A stretch of 64,000 bases of DNA from Christensenella minuta. Its GTDB lineage: Bacteria > Bacillota > Clostridia > Christensenellales > Christensenellaceae. Each line of letters starts with the position of its first letter. Positions within the stretch are counted from its first letter, which is position 1. A model generated the notes under the pieces. That model was not told the DNA's origin. It saw nothing but the letters and a program-made list of their open reading frames with translations, and ran no database searches. Shown piece after piece: positions 17,910-27,311 of the stretch. Where the stretch lies: positions 2,065,585-2,129,584 of the forward strand of contig NZ_CP029256.1 in NCBI RefSeq assembly GCF_003628755.1. Direction: 5' to 3'. The position numbers were made by a program, and so were the translations under genes.

Positions 17910-18916
17910 GCCTTAAAATTCTTTTCCTGAGTTTGGCTGCAACGCGCGGCCTGCCTGTAATATTCAACTGCGCATTTCAATCCGGTATAAAAATCATATT
18001 TCGGGTGATAGCCCAGTTTTTTCCGCGCTCTGGAAATATCAGCATTAGACAGAATGATATCTCCCGCTCTCTTCTCAGCAAACAACGGCTCCCTTTCAAT
18101 ATCCAATAAATCGCATATAGTCCGGTAAACCTGAAGCAGGGAGATTGTATCCCCGCACGCAATATTAAAGCATTCTCCCGCAGCATTTGTGCCTGCCATA
18201 CATGCGCGCAGGTTCGCCTCAATTACATTATCAATATAGGTAAAGTCTCTCGATTGCATCCCATCCCCATAAATGGTGGCTTTCTTCCCGTTCATCAACA
18301 GATTGATAAATTTTGGAATGACCGCAGCATAGTCGCCCTCTGGATTTTGCCTTCTCCCAAACACATTAAAATATCGCAGACCATAGGTATCTAATCCATA
18401 TAATTTTGTATAAAGCCTTGCATACTCCTCTACTACTCTTTTGGTGAGCGCATACGGCGAAAGAACCTTTCCTTCATTCCCTTCTTTTTGGGGAAAAATA
18501 TTTGTATCGCCATAAACAGAAGAACTTGATGCGTAAACAAATTTTTTCACATTGTTTTGCCTTGACGCTTCTAACATATTCAGGCTCCCGCTTATATTAA
18601 TCTGCTCATACAGCAGCGGCATTTTTATGCTGCGCGGAACACTTCCCCAGGCAGCTTGATGCAGCACGTAATCTACCCCTTTGCAGGCTGAGAAACATGT
18701 CTCATAATCCCGGATGTCTCCTTCCAGGAGAATAAAGGCTTCATGTTTTTTAAATGGTTCTATATTTTCAGTTCTCCCCGTTGAAAAATCGTCCATGCAT
18801 TTAACGCGGCAACCCATCCTAAGGATTGCCTCGCAAAGATTCGAGCCGATAAACCCGGCTCCGCCCGTCACCAAAAAAACAGATCCCGGTTTGAATGTCA
18901 AATCGCTAAAATCCAT
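17906..18916 (-). CDS. UDP-N-acetylglucosamine 4-epimerase (WbpP/TviC-like)
   Basis: 336 residues. The Rossmann motif VTGGAGFIGSNL is at the N-terminus; the catalytic SSSSVYGD serine region and YALTK (YxxxK) are present. The short-chain extended family and its length match WbpP/TviC-type UDP-GlcNAc 4-epimerases. With the dehydrogenase encoded 3 bases upstream it would make UDP-GalNAcA, as TviB and TviC do for Vi antigen. A related UDP-sugar epimerisation cannot be excluded. Confidence 0.85.
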   Translation of the reverse strand: MDFSDLTFKPGSVFLVTGGAGFIGSNLCEAILRMGCRVKCMDDFSTGRTENIEPFKKHEAFILLEGDIRDYETCFSACKGVDYVLHQAAWGSVPRSIKMPLLYEQINISGSLNMLEASRQNNVKKFVYASSSSVYGDTNIFPQKEGNEGKVLSPYALTKRVVEEYARLYTKLYGLDTYGLRYFNVFGRRQNPEGDYAAVIPKFINLLMNGKKATIYGDGMQSRDFTYIDNVIEANLRACMAGTNAAGECFNIACGDTISLLQVYRTICDLLDIEREPLFAEKRAGDIILSNADISRARKKLGYHPKYDFYTGLKCAVEYYRQAARCSQTQEKNFKA

Positions 18917-18919
18917 TTG

Positions 18920-20242
18920 TTAAAGTCTCCTATAAATATAGCCTGCATCCAAAAATTTCTCTTGTTGTAAAGCGCTTTTCACATCGAATATTATTTTGTT
19001 GCCGGTAGTATTTCCCGTGTACATCCTATCAAATTGTTTCGGCTCTATTTTTACAAGGCTATCATGGGAAACAGCCAAAATCACAGCATCGGCTCCTTCT
19101 ATGCGGCTCAATTCACTCAGTGAAATTCCATAGCTCCTTTTTGTTTCTTCCTCATCCGCCACAGGATCAGCCACTATAATTTCCACTCCATAATCCTTTA
19201 ATGCCTCGATTATTTTGATGACTTGCGTATTTCTTACATCGGGACAATTCTCTTTAAAGGCAATCCCTAATACAGCTACTTTCGCCCCTTTGATCTTTAT
19301 ATTTGCATGGATCATCATTTTAATCAAAGTTTCAACTACAAAAAATCCCATTCTGTCGTTTATCTTACGTCCTGCAAGAATGACATTCGGCATATACCCT
19401 ACTTGCTGCGCTTTGTAAGTCAGATAGTATGGGTCCACCCCGATACAATGACCCCCTACAAGCCCCGGTTTAAAATCCAAAAAATTCCATTTCGTTGCAG
19501 CCGCTTTTAATACTGCATTGGTATCGATCCCCATTCGGTTAAATAGAATTGCTAATTCATTCATAAACGCAATATTGATATCTCTTTGTGTATTTTCAAT
19601 CACCTTCGCCGCTTCTGCTACTTTTATGCTCTCAGCGCGGTATATTCCCTGATCCACGACCAGTTCATAAATATTGGCGATTAATTCTGCCGTTTCTTCG
19701 TCCATTCCGGCGACTATTTTTGTTATACTGCTCAGTCGATGCGCCTTATCCCCTGGATTAATCCGTTCGGGCGAATACCCTATCTTAAAATCAACTCCGC
19801 ATTTCATACCAGATGTTTTTTCCAGAACCGGAACACAGATTTCTTCCGTTACTCCAGGATAAACCGTCGATTCATAAACAATAACGGAACCTTTTTTTAT
19901 ATTTCTCCCTAAAATTTCATTTGCTTTTTTAAGCGGCTCCAGATTCGGTATATTATCCGAATAAATCGGAGTAGGCACCGCAACAATAAAAAAGGCGGCC
20001 TCTGCCAATTCCCGCTCATCGCTCGTAAAATGCAACGAAGTGTGTTGGATTTCATGATCCCCTACCTCATTGGTAGGATCAATTCCGTCTAAATAAGTTC
20101 TTATTTTGTCTTCATTTATATCAAACCCAATCGTTTTTGTTTTTTTAGCGAATTCGACAGCAAGGGGCAATCCTACATATCCTAACCCAATAACCGCCAT
20201 CTTTGATTCTTGATTTTTGATACTATGGTACAAACTATTCAT
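18920..20242 (-). CDS. Nucleotide-sugar dehydrogenase (TviB/WbpO-like)
   Basis: 440 residues from ATG 20242 (AAGGGGA site; overlaps the preceding gene by 8 bases). An NAD-binding GLGYVGLPLAVEFAKK motif opens the protein. The catalytic Cys sits in GLVGGHCIGVDPYYL, and the central and C-terminal UDP-sugar-binding domains follow. It oxidises the C6 of a UDP-HexNAc to the uronic acid in two steps with NAD. The adjacent epimerase suggests UDP-GlcNAc/GalNAc to UDP-GalNAcA. Confidence 0.9.
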   Translation of the reverse strand: MNSLYHSIKNQESKMAVIGLGYVGLPLAVEFAKKTKTIGFDINEDKIRTYLDGIDPTNEVGDHEIQHTSLHFTSDERELAEAAFFIVAVPTPIYSDNIPNLEPLKKANEILGRNIKKGSVIVYESTVYPGVTEEICVPVLEKTSGMKCGVDFKIGYSPERINPGDKAHRLSSITKIVAGMDEETAELIANIYELVVDQGIYRAESIKVAEAAKVIENTQRDINIAFMNELAILFNRMGIDTNAVLKAAATKWNFLDFKPGLVGGHCIGVDPYYLTYKAQQVGYMPNVILAGRKINDRMGFFVVETLIKMMIHANIKIKGAKVAVLGIAFKENCPDVRNTQVIKIIEALKDYGVEIIVADPVADEEETKRSYGISLSELSRIEGADAVILAVSHDSLVKIEPKQFDRMYTGNTTGNKIIFDVKSALQQEKFLDAGYIYRRL

Positions 20243-21401
20243 TGGATGTCCCCTTTTCCAGCGTTTCGGAAAATTCCCGATAAAATTGATTCCTTCTGTT
20301 TTCCAGCACCTCTTGCCTGTAATCCTTTGCACGCTCGTAATTTGCGCGGCTGCACTCTATCAAGTCCTCTTTACGGATAGAACGCAAAAGCTTCGTTAAA
20401 GCTTTATCATCCTTTTTAGGGAACATATATGATTCCGTTAATAGTTCTCCGATTCCACCCGCATTAGAGCCAATACACGGGCACGCACGGCTCATGGCTT
20501 CTATCAATGCCCTCGGCAACCCCTCCGTTATACTAGGCTGGATATAAATATCTATAGTATCCAGCCATTCAAATACATGGTCATGTTGAATTGGGCCCTG
20601 AATCATCACGCTCCCTTGCAGCTGATACCTGTTTATAATTTTTTGGAGCCATTCCGAGTTTCCCGGACCAGCTATCCTGTATTGGATGGCATAACCTTCG
20701 TTTACCAATTGCTTTATTGCCTTTATCGCGGTTTCAAAGCCTTTATACTTCAGATCGACCGCTGCAAGCGTTCCCAGGGTTATCGTTTTGTTTTCCATAC
20801 CATCAATTTTCTTAATCCGCTTATCCACAATACTGTTATCAGTCTCGCCGAGTTCAACATTTGAGCAGGCTAATGTCTTTGCGCCTGACGGATATCGTTT
20901 TTGCAAAAAAAACTGCGTCACATATAAAACATAATGAGCGTTTTTCACCATTTTTTTCTCTTTTAAAAAAGAAGGGACCGCCAAAAGCTTTCCCTGAAGG
21001 CTATGGTGCCACAAGGCATCCCGCGAGCAACCAACCACTTCTACCAAAACAGGCTTATTAAGTTGTTTTGCATATTGAGTTGCGTAAAATCCAAGATCAC
21101 TCACCCTGGCCACAATAAAATCAGCATCTTCCACCGTACGCCGTACCGTCTTCTTAACTTCCGAAAGGTTCCTGAGGCCTTTAAGCGATTTGAAATTTTT
21201 TACACCTACAAACTTGAATCCTGGTTCATCTAAAACATTATACTGTCCATCATTCCCCAGTGAGTTGTCTTCCCTGCTTAAGAAAACTACTTCTTCTGCT
21301 ATCGCTTTGTAGCGTTGGACGGTTTTTTTACTATATGCATAGCTGCAAACATTTCCATTTTTCCTGAACAGGTATCCTTCGTGCACAAATAGTACTTTCA
21401 A
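20235..21401 (-). CDS. Glycosyltransferase family 4
   Basis: 388 residues with a GT-B fold. The C-terminal donor-binding domain has IYIQPSITEGLPRALIEAMS, the EX7E-type motif of retaining GT4 enzymes, and a downstream GGIGELL. It should transfer a sugar from a nucleotide donor to the lipid-linked repeat unit on the cytoplasmic side. It is coupled by ATGA overlap to the preceding glycosyltransferase. Confidence 0.88.
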   Translation of the reverse strand: MKVLFVHEGYLFRKNGNVCSYAYSKKTVQRYKAIAEEVVFLSREDNSLGNDGQYNVLDEPGFKFVGVKNFKSLKGLRNLSEVKKTVRRTVEDADFIVARVSDLGFYATQYAKQLNKPVLVEVVGCSRDALWHHSLQGKLLAVPSFLKEKKMVKNAHYVLYVTQFFLQKRYPSGAKTLACSNVELGETDNSIVDKRIKKIDGMENKTITLGTLAAVDLKYKGFETAIKAIKQLVNEGYAIQYRIAGPGNSEWLQKIINRYQLQGSVMIQGPIQHDHVFEWLDTIDIYIQPSITEGLPRALIEAMSRACPCIGSNAGGIGELLTESYMFPKKDDKALTKLLRSIRKEDLIECSRANYERAKDYRQEVLENRRNQFYREFSETLEKGTSNE

Positions 21402-22558
21402 GAATCGTTCCCTCCGTGCAGAATTTCGTGGTAGATTTCCAGCACCCTTTTCGCAGTCGCCTGAATATCAAATTTTTCTTTGCTCAGGCGCTGGCCGCAC
21501 CGTGCTATTTTTTGCGCTTCCTTCTTATCCCCCAACACCCTGGCAACCGCTTCGGCAATTTTATCAGGCCTTTTCACTGGAACAAGAAATCCTGTTTTTC
21601 CATCTTGTATAATATCCGGGAAACCGCCAATATCAGTAGTAATTGTGGGCACGCCCGCGGCTAGAGATTCGCCTGCGCCTCCCAGGTTTTCGCTCAGTGA
21701 TGGATGCACGGCGACATCCAGCTCCCGGTAAATATCTTTCATATTGGTTTTGAATCCTGTAAAAACAATTGAGTCCCCACATTTTTTCCCGGCATAGTTC
21801 CTAAGCCGTTTTTCGTATTTCTTTGATTTATCCGCAGGGCCGCCGATAATAACGCCCTGGCATTTCACTCCCTGCTCTTTTAATATTTTGATTGCATCAA
21901 TGAAATCTTCATGGCCTTTCAGACCTCTTTTTTGCAGCATATACCATTTAGGTTTATAAAAATATGAAACCGTCGCTACGATGGGAATTTCCTCCGGAAT
22001 GCCGTATTCTCCCCTAAGCTTTCCAGTCGGTTCACGGTAAGCGTTCTCCTCTCCGGCAAACAGCCCCCCATAGTAAGCAAGGAAAACCTTGCTTTTTTCA
22101 ATTCCGCTTTCTAGATATATTCTTTCTGTCTTTTGGCAGCTCCCAGCCCAATAATCGTATTGATTTGCAAGCTTGATTTCAGCTTTTCTGTAAAGGGCAT
22201 TTTCTAAATGAAGCGGCCCCGGCACCTGGAACAGCCTTGGTATCACTGATTTTTTTAACGCCAATCTCAGCATCATTGTAGTCGTCACAAAATGTGAATG
22301 AATAATGTCCGGCTGTTCCTGTGAGATGATTTGAGCAATTAATTTTTTTCGTTTTTGAAAAAACCACGGCCTGGTTACCGGAAGCGAAAAATCCACTCCA
22401 ATGACTTTCATACCTTCTTTCTTATAATTTTCCGCAAAACCATCCGTGTCGTTCGGCAGAACCGCTACAATTTCAACGCCATGGGTATGCAGCCATTTCG
22501 CCTGATTGAAAGCCCAGCCTGCGCCCGTATTTGTTTTAAGAACATATAATACTTTCAT
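21398..22558 (-). CDS. Glycosyltransferase family 4
   Basis: 386 residues from ATG 22558 (MKVLYVLKTN start); an ATG four codons upstream is also possible, and neither site is strong. GT-B fold: N-terminal Gly-containing loop, IIHSHFVTT, and a C-terminal donor loop HPSLSENLGGAGESLAAGVPT. The family's usual first Glu of EX7E is replaced in the pattern ENLGGAGE, still with Glu at both ends. It makes one linkage of the repeat unit. It follows the carrier protein gene by 33 bases. Confidence 0.87.
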   Translation of the reverse strand: MKVLYVLKTNTGAGWAFNQAKWLHTHGVEIVAVLPNDTDGFAENYKKEGMKVIGVDFSLPVTRPWFFQKRKKLIAQIISQEQPDIIHSHFVTTTMMLRLALKKSVIPRLFQVPGPLHLENALYRKAEIKLANQYDYWAGSCQKTERIYLESGIEKSKVFLAYYGGLFAGEENAYREPTGKLRGEYGIPEEIPIVATVSYFYKPKWYMLQKRGLKGHEDFIDAIKILKEQGVKCQGVIIGGPADKSKKYEKRLRNYAGKKCGDSIVFTGFKTNMKDIYRELDVAVHPSLSENLGGAGESLAAGVPTITTDIGGFPDIIQDGKTGFLVPVKRPDKIAEAVARVLGDKKEAQKIARCGQRLSKEKFDIQATAKRVLEIYHEILHGGNDS

Positions 22559-22591
22559 GGATCCCCGCATTTTATAATTCCAACTGCTCTC

Positions 22592-22825
22592 TTATATTAT
22601 TCCGCCGCATTTCTGTACAAGGGCGGCGATTCCGGCTGCACTTGAAAAATTTTCCGGAATGACGTCTTCCGCTTCTATCGCAATGTGATATTTATTTTCT
22701 AATTCCGCAATGAGCATGATGAGATCATATGACTCCAGCAAGCCGTCCTCAATATAATTTTCGCTGCCGCAAAAATTGCATTCAGGCCTCAACTCTTCTA
22801 AGATCATATAGATTTTTTTTTCCAT
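22592..22825 (-). CDS. Acyl/peptidyl carrier protein of the polysaccharide locus
   Basis: 77 residues, a typical size for a stand-alone carrier protein. The phosphopantetheine attachment region is GLLESYDLIMLI with Ser32 where DltC-like and PCP carriers have their modified Ser. It lies 13 bases after the adenylation gene and is almost certainly its partner. Such a pair inside a capsule locus points to activation of an amino acid or acyl group for decoration of a sugar. A Cys pair (CNFC) near the start is unusual. Confidence 0.85.
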   Translation of the reverse strand: MEKKIYMILEELRPECNFCGSENYIEDGLLESYDLIMLIAELENKYHIAIEAEDVIPENFSSAAGIAALVQKCGGII

Positions 22826-22838
22826 ATTTGCCTCCTGC

Positions 22839-24344
22839 TTAAAGCATCTCTTTTAATTTAACGCGGTCAATTTTGCCGCTTTGATTCAGCGGCATTGTTT
22901 CGATTGAGACTATGCGGTTGGGGAGCATGTATCGAGGAATAACTTGCTTCATATCTTTAATCAATTTCCTACTGTCAATCTGACCCGTCACAAAAAGTAC
23001 AATTTGTTTCTCCTTATCGTCATAAAGGCAGCAACAAATTGGAATATCAGGAAACGACATTGCTGCCGTTTCAATTTCTCCCAACTCGATTCGGTAACCC
23101 ATATGTTTTATTTGAAAATCCTTCCGTCCGTCAAACACTAACTCGTAACGTTCGTTATAATGTACGAGGTCCCCCGTTCTATAGATGGTTTCTTGGTAAA
23201 ATTTGTTAAGGGGGTTCTGAACAAATGCTTTTCGTGTTTTTTCCTTATTGTTCCAATAGCCAGGCGACAAGCAGCTTCCCCTCACACAAAGCTCGCCTTT
23301 CTTTAACGGCTCTGTAATCCTTTTATTCCGATCATCCAGTATCAATAAACCCGTGTTGCCGCACGGATATCCCAGCGGCAACAGTTCGTTCTCCCCGAAC
23401 TCCCGGTCAATCGGATAGTAGGTAATATTTACTGTCGCTTCCGTGGGTCCATACACATTCATCGCCAGCAGGCCAGGGATACTCTCCTGCCATTTTTTCA
23501 GATGCTTAACCGGCATTACTTCGCCGCCGAAAATAATTCGCTTTACACACGATATATCCACTTTATCCAGCGCATCTTTCATCGATACGTTAATAAATGC
23601 AGATGGGACCCAATATAAATAATTGATATTATGTTCCCGTATAAATTCCAGCGCTTTAACAGGAAACATAAAATAAGACTCCGGAATGATCGCCAGCGTG
23701 GCCGAAGTTTTAAAGCATGAATAGATATCTTGCGTAGAGATATCAAAATGGAACGGTGACTGATTGCCCATAATCGTATGTTCGTCGATATGGCATGCAT
23801 CAACGGCCCAATCAATATAATCAATAATGTTCCGGTGGTTAATAATGACTCCTTTCGGTTCCCCTGTGGAGCCTGATGTAAACAAAATATATACCGGATC
23901 AGTATCAATAGTATTTTGCCGTATTGCGCGTATAGCGATTTCATCGATTTCTGTCTTGTCGATATCCTCTATCATAATAATTTTGCCATGGAAATCCGTT
24001 CTTTTAATAATGGCGCTAAATTTGCCGTTTGTGATAACACAGGCTGGGTTTAGAACGTTAATTATCTTGTTAATACGCGCTTCAGGCATCGATACGTCAA
24101 TCGGCGTATAAAAATTGCCGCTATAAACAATGCCGGCAAATGCAGCGACACAGTTAATTGATTTTGGTAAGAAAGTAATAACTGACTGGCCTGATAGTCC
24201 TGTTTTTATAATAGTTGTGGCAACCGCTTTAGCAAATTTTTCCAGCGCGCTGAATGTAATCCTTGAATTTTGTTCCAGGATTGCAATTTTTTGGGGGCTT
24301 CTTTTTGCAGTTTCCTCTAAATATTCACCAACATTTTTTATCAT
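22839..24344 (-). CDS. Amino-acid-type adenylation enzyme (NRPS A-domain/DltA-like ligase)
   Basis: 501 residues from ATG 24344 (GAGG site; the longer frame overlaps the gene before it). A complete ANL enzyme: P-loop LFTSGSTGEPKG near 154-165, YGPTEA, YRTGDL, the hinge GRKDFQIKHMGYRIELGEIE, and the C-terminal catalytic Lys in NQSGKIDR. FHFDISTQDIY carries the Asp (near 201) that in A-domains and DltA binds the alpha-amino group, which favours an amino acid substrate over a fatty acid. It would load the carrier protein encoded next. No condensation or thioesterase domain is present, so a separate acyltransferase must use the loaded carrier. Confidence 0.87.
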   Translation of the reverse strand: MIKNVGEYLEETAKRSPQKIAILEQNSRITFSALEKFAKAVATTIIKTGLSGQSVITFLPKSINCVAAFAGIVYSGNFYTPIDVSMPEARINKIINVLNPACVITNGKFSAIIKRTDFHGKIIMIEDIDKTEIDEIAIRAIRQNTIDTDPVYILFTSGSTGEPKGVIINHRNIIDYIDWAVDACHIDEHTIMGNQSPFHFDISTQDIYSCFKTSATLAIIPESYFMFPVKALEFIREHNINYLYWVPSAFINVSMKDALDKVDISCVKRIIFGGEVMPVKHLKKWQESIPGLLAMNVYGPTEATVNITYYPIDREFGENELLPLGYPCGNTGLLILDDRNKRITEPLKKGELCVRGSCLSPGYWNNKEKTRKAFVQNPLNKFYQETIYRTGDLVHYNERYELVFDGRKDFQIKHMGYRIELGEIETAAMSFPDIPICCCLYDDKEKQIVLFVTGQIDSRKLIKDMKQVIPRYMLPNRIVSIETMPLNQSGKIDRVKLKEML

Positions 24345-24357
24345 GAAATAACCTCGC

Positions 24358-24987
24358 TTAAAATGCAGAAATTCTTGCCGGGTTTCCGAAAACTTTTGTT
24401 CCTGCTTTAACATTCTTTATAACGACGCTCCCCGCCCCGACGTAAGCGTTTTCTTCCACTACAATATTATTAACCAATACAACGTTGCTGCCAATATAAG
24501 CATTTTTTTCTATCCTACAGCCGCCAACCAAGGTGCAATTCGGTGAGATAACGGCATAATCCCCTACTACCACGTCATGGGCAACGGTGGAAAGCAGAAG
24601 AGCAAAATCACCTACAACCGCATTGGGTTCCACCCTAACAAAAGGAAATATGACACATCCTTTGCCGATTTGGGTGTGATCCCATATGATAGCCGTCGGA
24701 TGAATAATATTAACAAAATTAGCCCCTTTATCTAATAGCTTTTGAATACACACATTTCTCACATTCGGATTTCCGACTGCTATTACAAAATTCTGCGTAT
24801 CCTCAACTTGCCAATCTTCTATTGTGCCCATCACTTGTTCCGCGAATCCCATTCCATCCAAAGAATGTGGATTGTCGTCAATGAAGCCAAGTACATTCCA
24901 CCTTGCCCTTGACTGGTTGATATCTTTTATTATCTGCAGCACCACCCTTCCCATGCCGCCGGCTCCAACAATGATTAAATCTTCCAA
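24358..24987 (-). CDS. PglD-like sugar O/N-acetyltransferase (left-handed beta-helix)
   Basis: 209 residues with a TTG start (GAGGAG nine bases upstream). An N-terminal Rossmann-like domain (LIIVGAGGMGRVV) is followed by hexapeptide repeats (IGKGCVIFPF, VVGDYAVISPN, IEKNAYIGSN). The catalytic His lies in STVAHDVVVGD. This is the PglD/NeuD architecture, which N-acetylates the 4-amino group of a UDP-diamino sugar. It belongs with the PglF-, PglE- and PglC-like genes upstream. Confidence 0.88.
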   Translation of the reverse strand: MEDLIIVGAGGMGRVVLQIIKDINQSRARWNVLGFIDDNPHSLDGMGFAEQVMGTIEDWQVEDTQNFVIAVGNPNVRNVCIQKLLDKGANFVNIIHPTAIIWDHTQIGKGCVIFPFVRVEPNAVVGDFALLLSTVAHDVVVGDYAVISPNCTLVGGCRIEKNAYIGSNVVLVNNIVVEENAYVGAGSVVIKNVKAGTKVFGNPARISAF

Positions 24988-25000
24988 TTTCTGTTTCTCC

Positions 25001-25483
25001 TCATTTCAAATCTTTCGCAAAATATATTCTTTCAGCCTCATAATCCATAGTTTCATACATATGAATCGCCGCCTCGTTTCCCCGGGAAGCGATCAGGTCT
25101 ATCTTGGTTATATTCCTGTGTTTTGCCCTGCATTCAGCTTCATGGATTAACCGTTTGCCCAATCCTGTTCTTCGGTTGTTTTTATCTACCACAATTTGAT
25201 TAATATGCATCCGTTTTTCACCCATGAATTCATGCTCAAACATCCAAAGGAAAGCGACTAATTTTCCTTTTTGTTTTATGCCTAATACTTCCGCTTGCTC
25301 TTTTTTCAAATGCTCATATAAGGATTGAACCTTTTCTTTGCATATGGCAATGCAGAATTCTTCCGATACTTTAAAATTGCTCCTGTAAGTTTCATACAAA
25401 AGCCGGAAAACAGTCTCTTCATTTTTCTGAATTTCTTCAAGACAAAGCCCGTCAACAATCAATTTTGTCCTGCCTTTCCACAT
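25001..25483 (-). CDS. GNAT family N-acyltransferase
   Basis: 160 residues. The C-terminal half shows the GNAT core: INQIVVDKNNRRTGLGKRLIHEAE, the acyl-CoA pyrophosphate loop RRTGLGKR, and a final MYETMDYEAERIYF. It overlaps the phosphoglycosyl transferase gene by 32 bases if ATG 25483 is used (AAGGA upstream); a TTG at 25462 with its own AGGA is an alternative. Within this operon it could acylate an amino sugar, possibly with the residue carried by the adjacent carrier protein rather than acetyl-CoA. That role is inference. Confidence 0.82.
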   Translation of the reverse strand: MWKGRTKLIVDGLCLEEIQKNEETVFRLLYETYRSNFKVSEEFCIAICKEKVQSLYEHLKKEQAEVLGIKQKGKLVAFLWMFEHEFMGEKRMHINQIVVDKNNRRTGLGKRLIHEAECRAKHRNITKIDLIASRGNEAAIHMYETMDYEAERIYFAKDLK

Positions 25484-26075
25484 CGAGATCCTTCATTACC
25501 ATTTCATTTCCAGACTTTATGTCCTTTTTTCTCACAGTATAGGCAATCGTACGAAATAAAACCTCCGAATCCAACCTGAAGTTTACATGTTTGATATACT
25601 GAATATCTATATGAAACCTAGCCTTCCATTCAAGGTCATTCCTTCCGTTTATCTGTGCCAATCCAGTAAGCCCCGGCCGCATATCGTGCCTGTGATGTTC
25701 TTCCTTTGTATAATATGGCAGATATTCTTTAAGCAACGGCCTCGGCCCCACAAAGCTCATCTCGCCTTTCAAGATATTGAGCAATTCCGGCAATTCGTCA
25801 ATGCTGGTGCTTCTCAATTTTTTCCCAAAGCCTGTCAGCCGTTCGCCGTCGGGCAACAGTTCCCCGTTTTCATCCTTCCGGTCCGTCATTGTACGAAATT
25901 TATACATCGTGAATATCTTTTCATCTTTTCCCGGACGCCGCTGCCGGAAAATAACCGGACTGCCTAATTTTGCCCGTACCAGAATTGCCGTTACCAAAAA
26001 CACCGGAGATAAAATTCCCAGCGATAGGGCTGAAAATATGATATCCAGCAGCCTTTTGATGTATTTCCGGTACAT
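25452..26075 (-). CDS. Initiating phosphoglycosyl transferase (PglC-like sugar transferase)
   Basis: 207 residues. A single N-terminal reentrant hydrophobic helix is followed by a small cytoplasmic domain with KFRTMTDRKDENG, the STSIDELPELLNILKGEMSFVGPRPLL block carrying the catalytic Asp-Glu, and MRPGLTGLAQINGR. This is the monotopic PglC/bacterial sugar transferase family, which moves a phospho-sugar from its UDP donor to undecaprenyl phosphate and starts the repeat unit. Its size is that of the small PglC type rather than the WbaP type. Confidence 0.93.
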   Translation of the reverse strand: MYRKYIKRLLDIIFSALSLGILSPVFLVTAILVRAKLGSPVIFRQRRPGKDEKIFTMYKFRTMTDRKDENGELLPDGERLTGFGKKLRSTSIDELPELLNILKGEMSFVGPRPLLKEYLPYYTKEEHHRHDMRPGLTGLAQINGRNDLEWKARFHIDIQYIKHVNFRLDSEVLFRTIAYTVRKKDIKSGNEMVMKDLDVERQDKIDC

Positions 26076-27197
26076 TCAGAACAATCCTTTTATGATCCCG
26101 CAGACCCGGGCCATATCCTTTTCCGTCATTTTCGTATCGCTGGGCAGACAGACGCCCCGGCCGAACACATCTTCCGATACCGCAATGGCGTCACTATTGT
26201 CACTGAAAAATTCATAGTGTTCATAAAACGGCTGCAAATGCATCGGCTTCCACACCGGACGGCTCTCAATATTCTCTTTTTCCAGCGCGAGCATAATATC
26301 CAGCGGTTTTATCTTTGAATCCGGTTCCAGCAAAATAATGCTCAGCCAGTAATTCGGCTTACCCCATGAAGCAATCGGGCACATTTCTATTTCTCCGATC
26401 TCTTCAAAGGCGTTTTTATAATATTCATAAATAGCTTTTTTTTGCTTAATCCGTTCGGAAAGTATCGTAAGCTGGCCGCGCCCGATCCCTGCGACGATAT
26501 TGCTCATCCGGTAATTATACCCAAGCTCACTGTGCTGGTAATGCCGCGCCTGGTCCCGTGCCTGAGTCGCCCAAAAGCGCGCCTTTGCGATCGCTTCTTC
26601 ATCATCTGATACAAGCATTCCGCCGCCGGAAGTCGTGATGATCTTATTGCCGTTAAAAGAAAAAACGCCAAACTTCCCGATTGATCCGCTCATCTTATCT
26701 TTATAGGTTGCGCCCAGGCTTTCCGCCGCATCTTCAATGATCGGAATATTTCGCTTATCGCATATTCTTTTGATTGCAGCCATATCCGCACTTTGCCCGT
26801 ACAAATTAACGGCGATTACTGCTTTGGGAACCTGCTTCTTGAACGCTTTTTCAAGTGCGGCCGGCGACATATTAAGGCTTTTCCTCTCACTGTCGATGAA
26901 CACTGGGACCGCTTGTTCATATATAATCGGATTGCAGCTTGCGGCAAAGGTGAGATCGGAACAAAATACGATATCGCCCTGTTTTACGCCACAAGCTTTC
27001 AAGGCAAGATGGATCGCCGCCGTGCCGCTGGAAAGGGCGGCCGCCGCTTTCACGCCTGCGTATGCGGCAATTTCCCGCTCAAAGTAATCGACATTTTTCC
27101 CAAGCGGAGCAATCCAGTTCGTATCGAACGCTTCTTGAATATAATCCATCTCTTTTCCGCACATATGCGGGGATGACAAATAAATTTTTTCCCTCAA
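26076..27197 (-). CDS. PLP aminotransferase, DegT/DnrJ/EryC1 family (PglE-like)
   Basis: 373 residues with a TTG start preceded by GGAG. PLP features: SSGTAAIHLAL, an EDAAESLGATYK stretch, and the Schiff-base Lys in FSFNGNKIITTSGGG. The family aminates 4-keto nucleotide sugars. With the dehydratase upstream and the PglD-like acetyltransferase downstream it would make a UDP-4-amino-sugar, such as the bacillosamine precursor. It abuts the phosphoglycosyl transferase with no gap. Confidence 0.92.
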   Translation of the reverse strand: MREKIYLSSPHMCGKEMDYIQEAFDTNWIAPLGKNVDYFEREIAAYAGVKAAAALSSGTAAIHLALKACGVKQGDIVFCSDLTFAASCNPIIYEQAVPVFIDSERKSLNMSPAALEKAFKKQVPKAVIAVNLYGQSADMAAIKRICDKRNIPIIEDAAESLGATYKDKMSGSIGKFGVFSFNGNKIITTSGGGMLVSDDEEAIAKARFWATQARDQARHYQHSELGYNYRMSNIVAGIGRGQLTILSERIKQKKAIYEYYKNAFEEIGEIEMCPIASWGKPNYWLSIILLEPDSKIKPLDIMLALEKENIESRPVWKPMHLQPFYEHYEFFSDNSDAIAVSEDVFGRGVCLPSDTKMTEKDMARVCGIIKGLF

Positions 27198-27311
27198 TTT
27201 ACCGATTGCTCCGTAATATCTCCGCTTAACGCAGAAGAGTGCGCCGCATCTATTGCCGACATCATAAAGATAACTATCATCTGTGCAATTAAAAAACTAG
27301 CTATGGCCTTC
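27198..27311. other. Short gap in the operon with no recognised element
   Basis: 114 bases between the dehydratase and the aminotransferase hold no clear hairpin, only the GGAG site for the TTG start at 27197. This is the longest gap inside the biosynthetic part of the operon. Confidence 0.4.
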
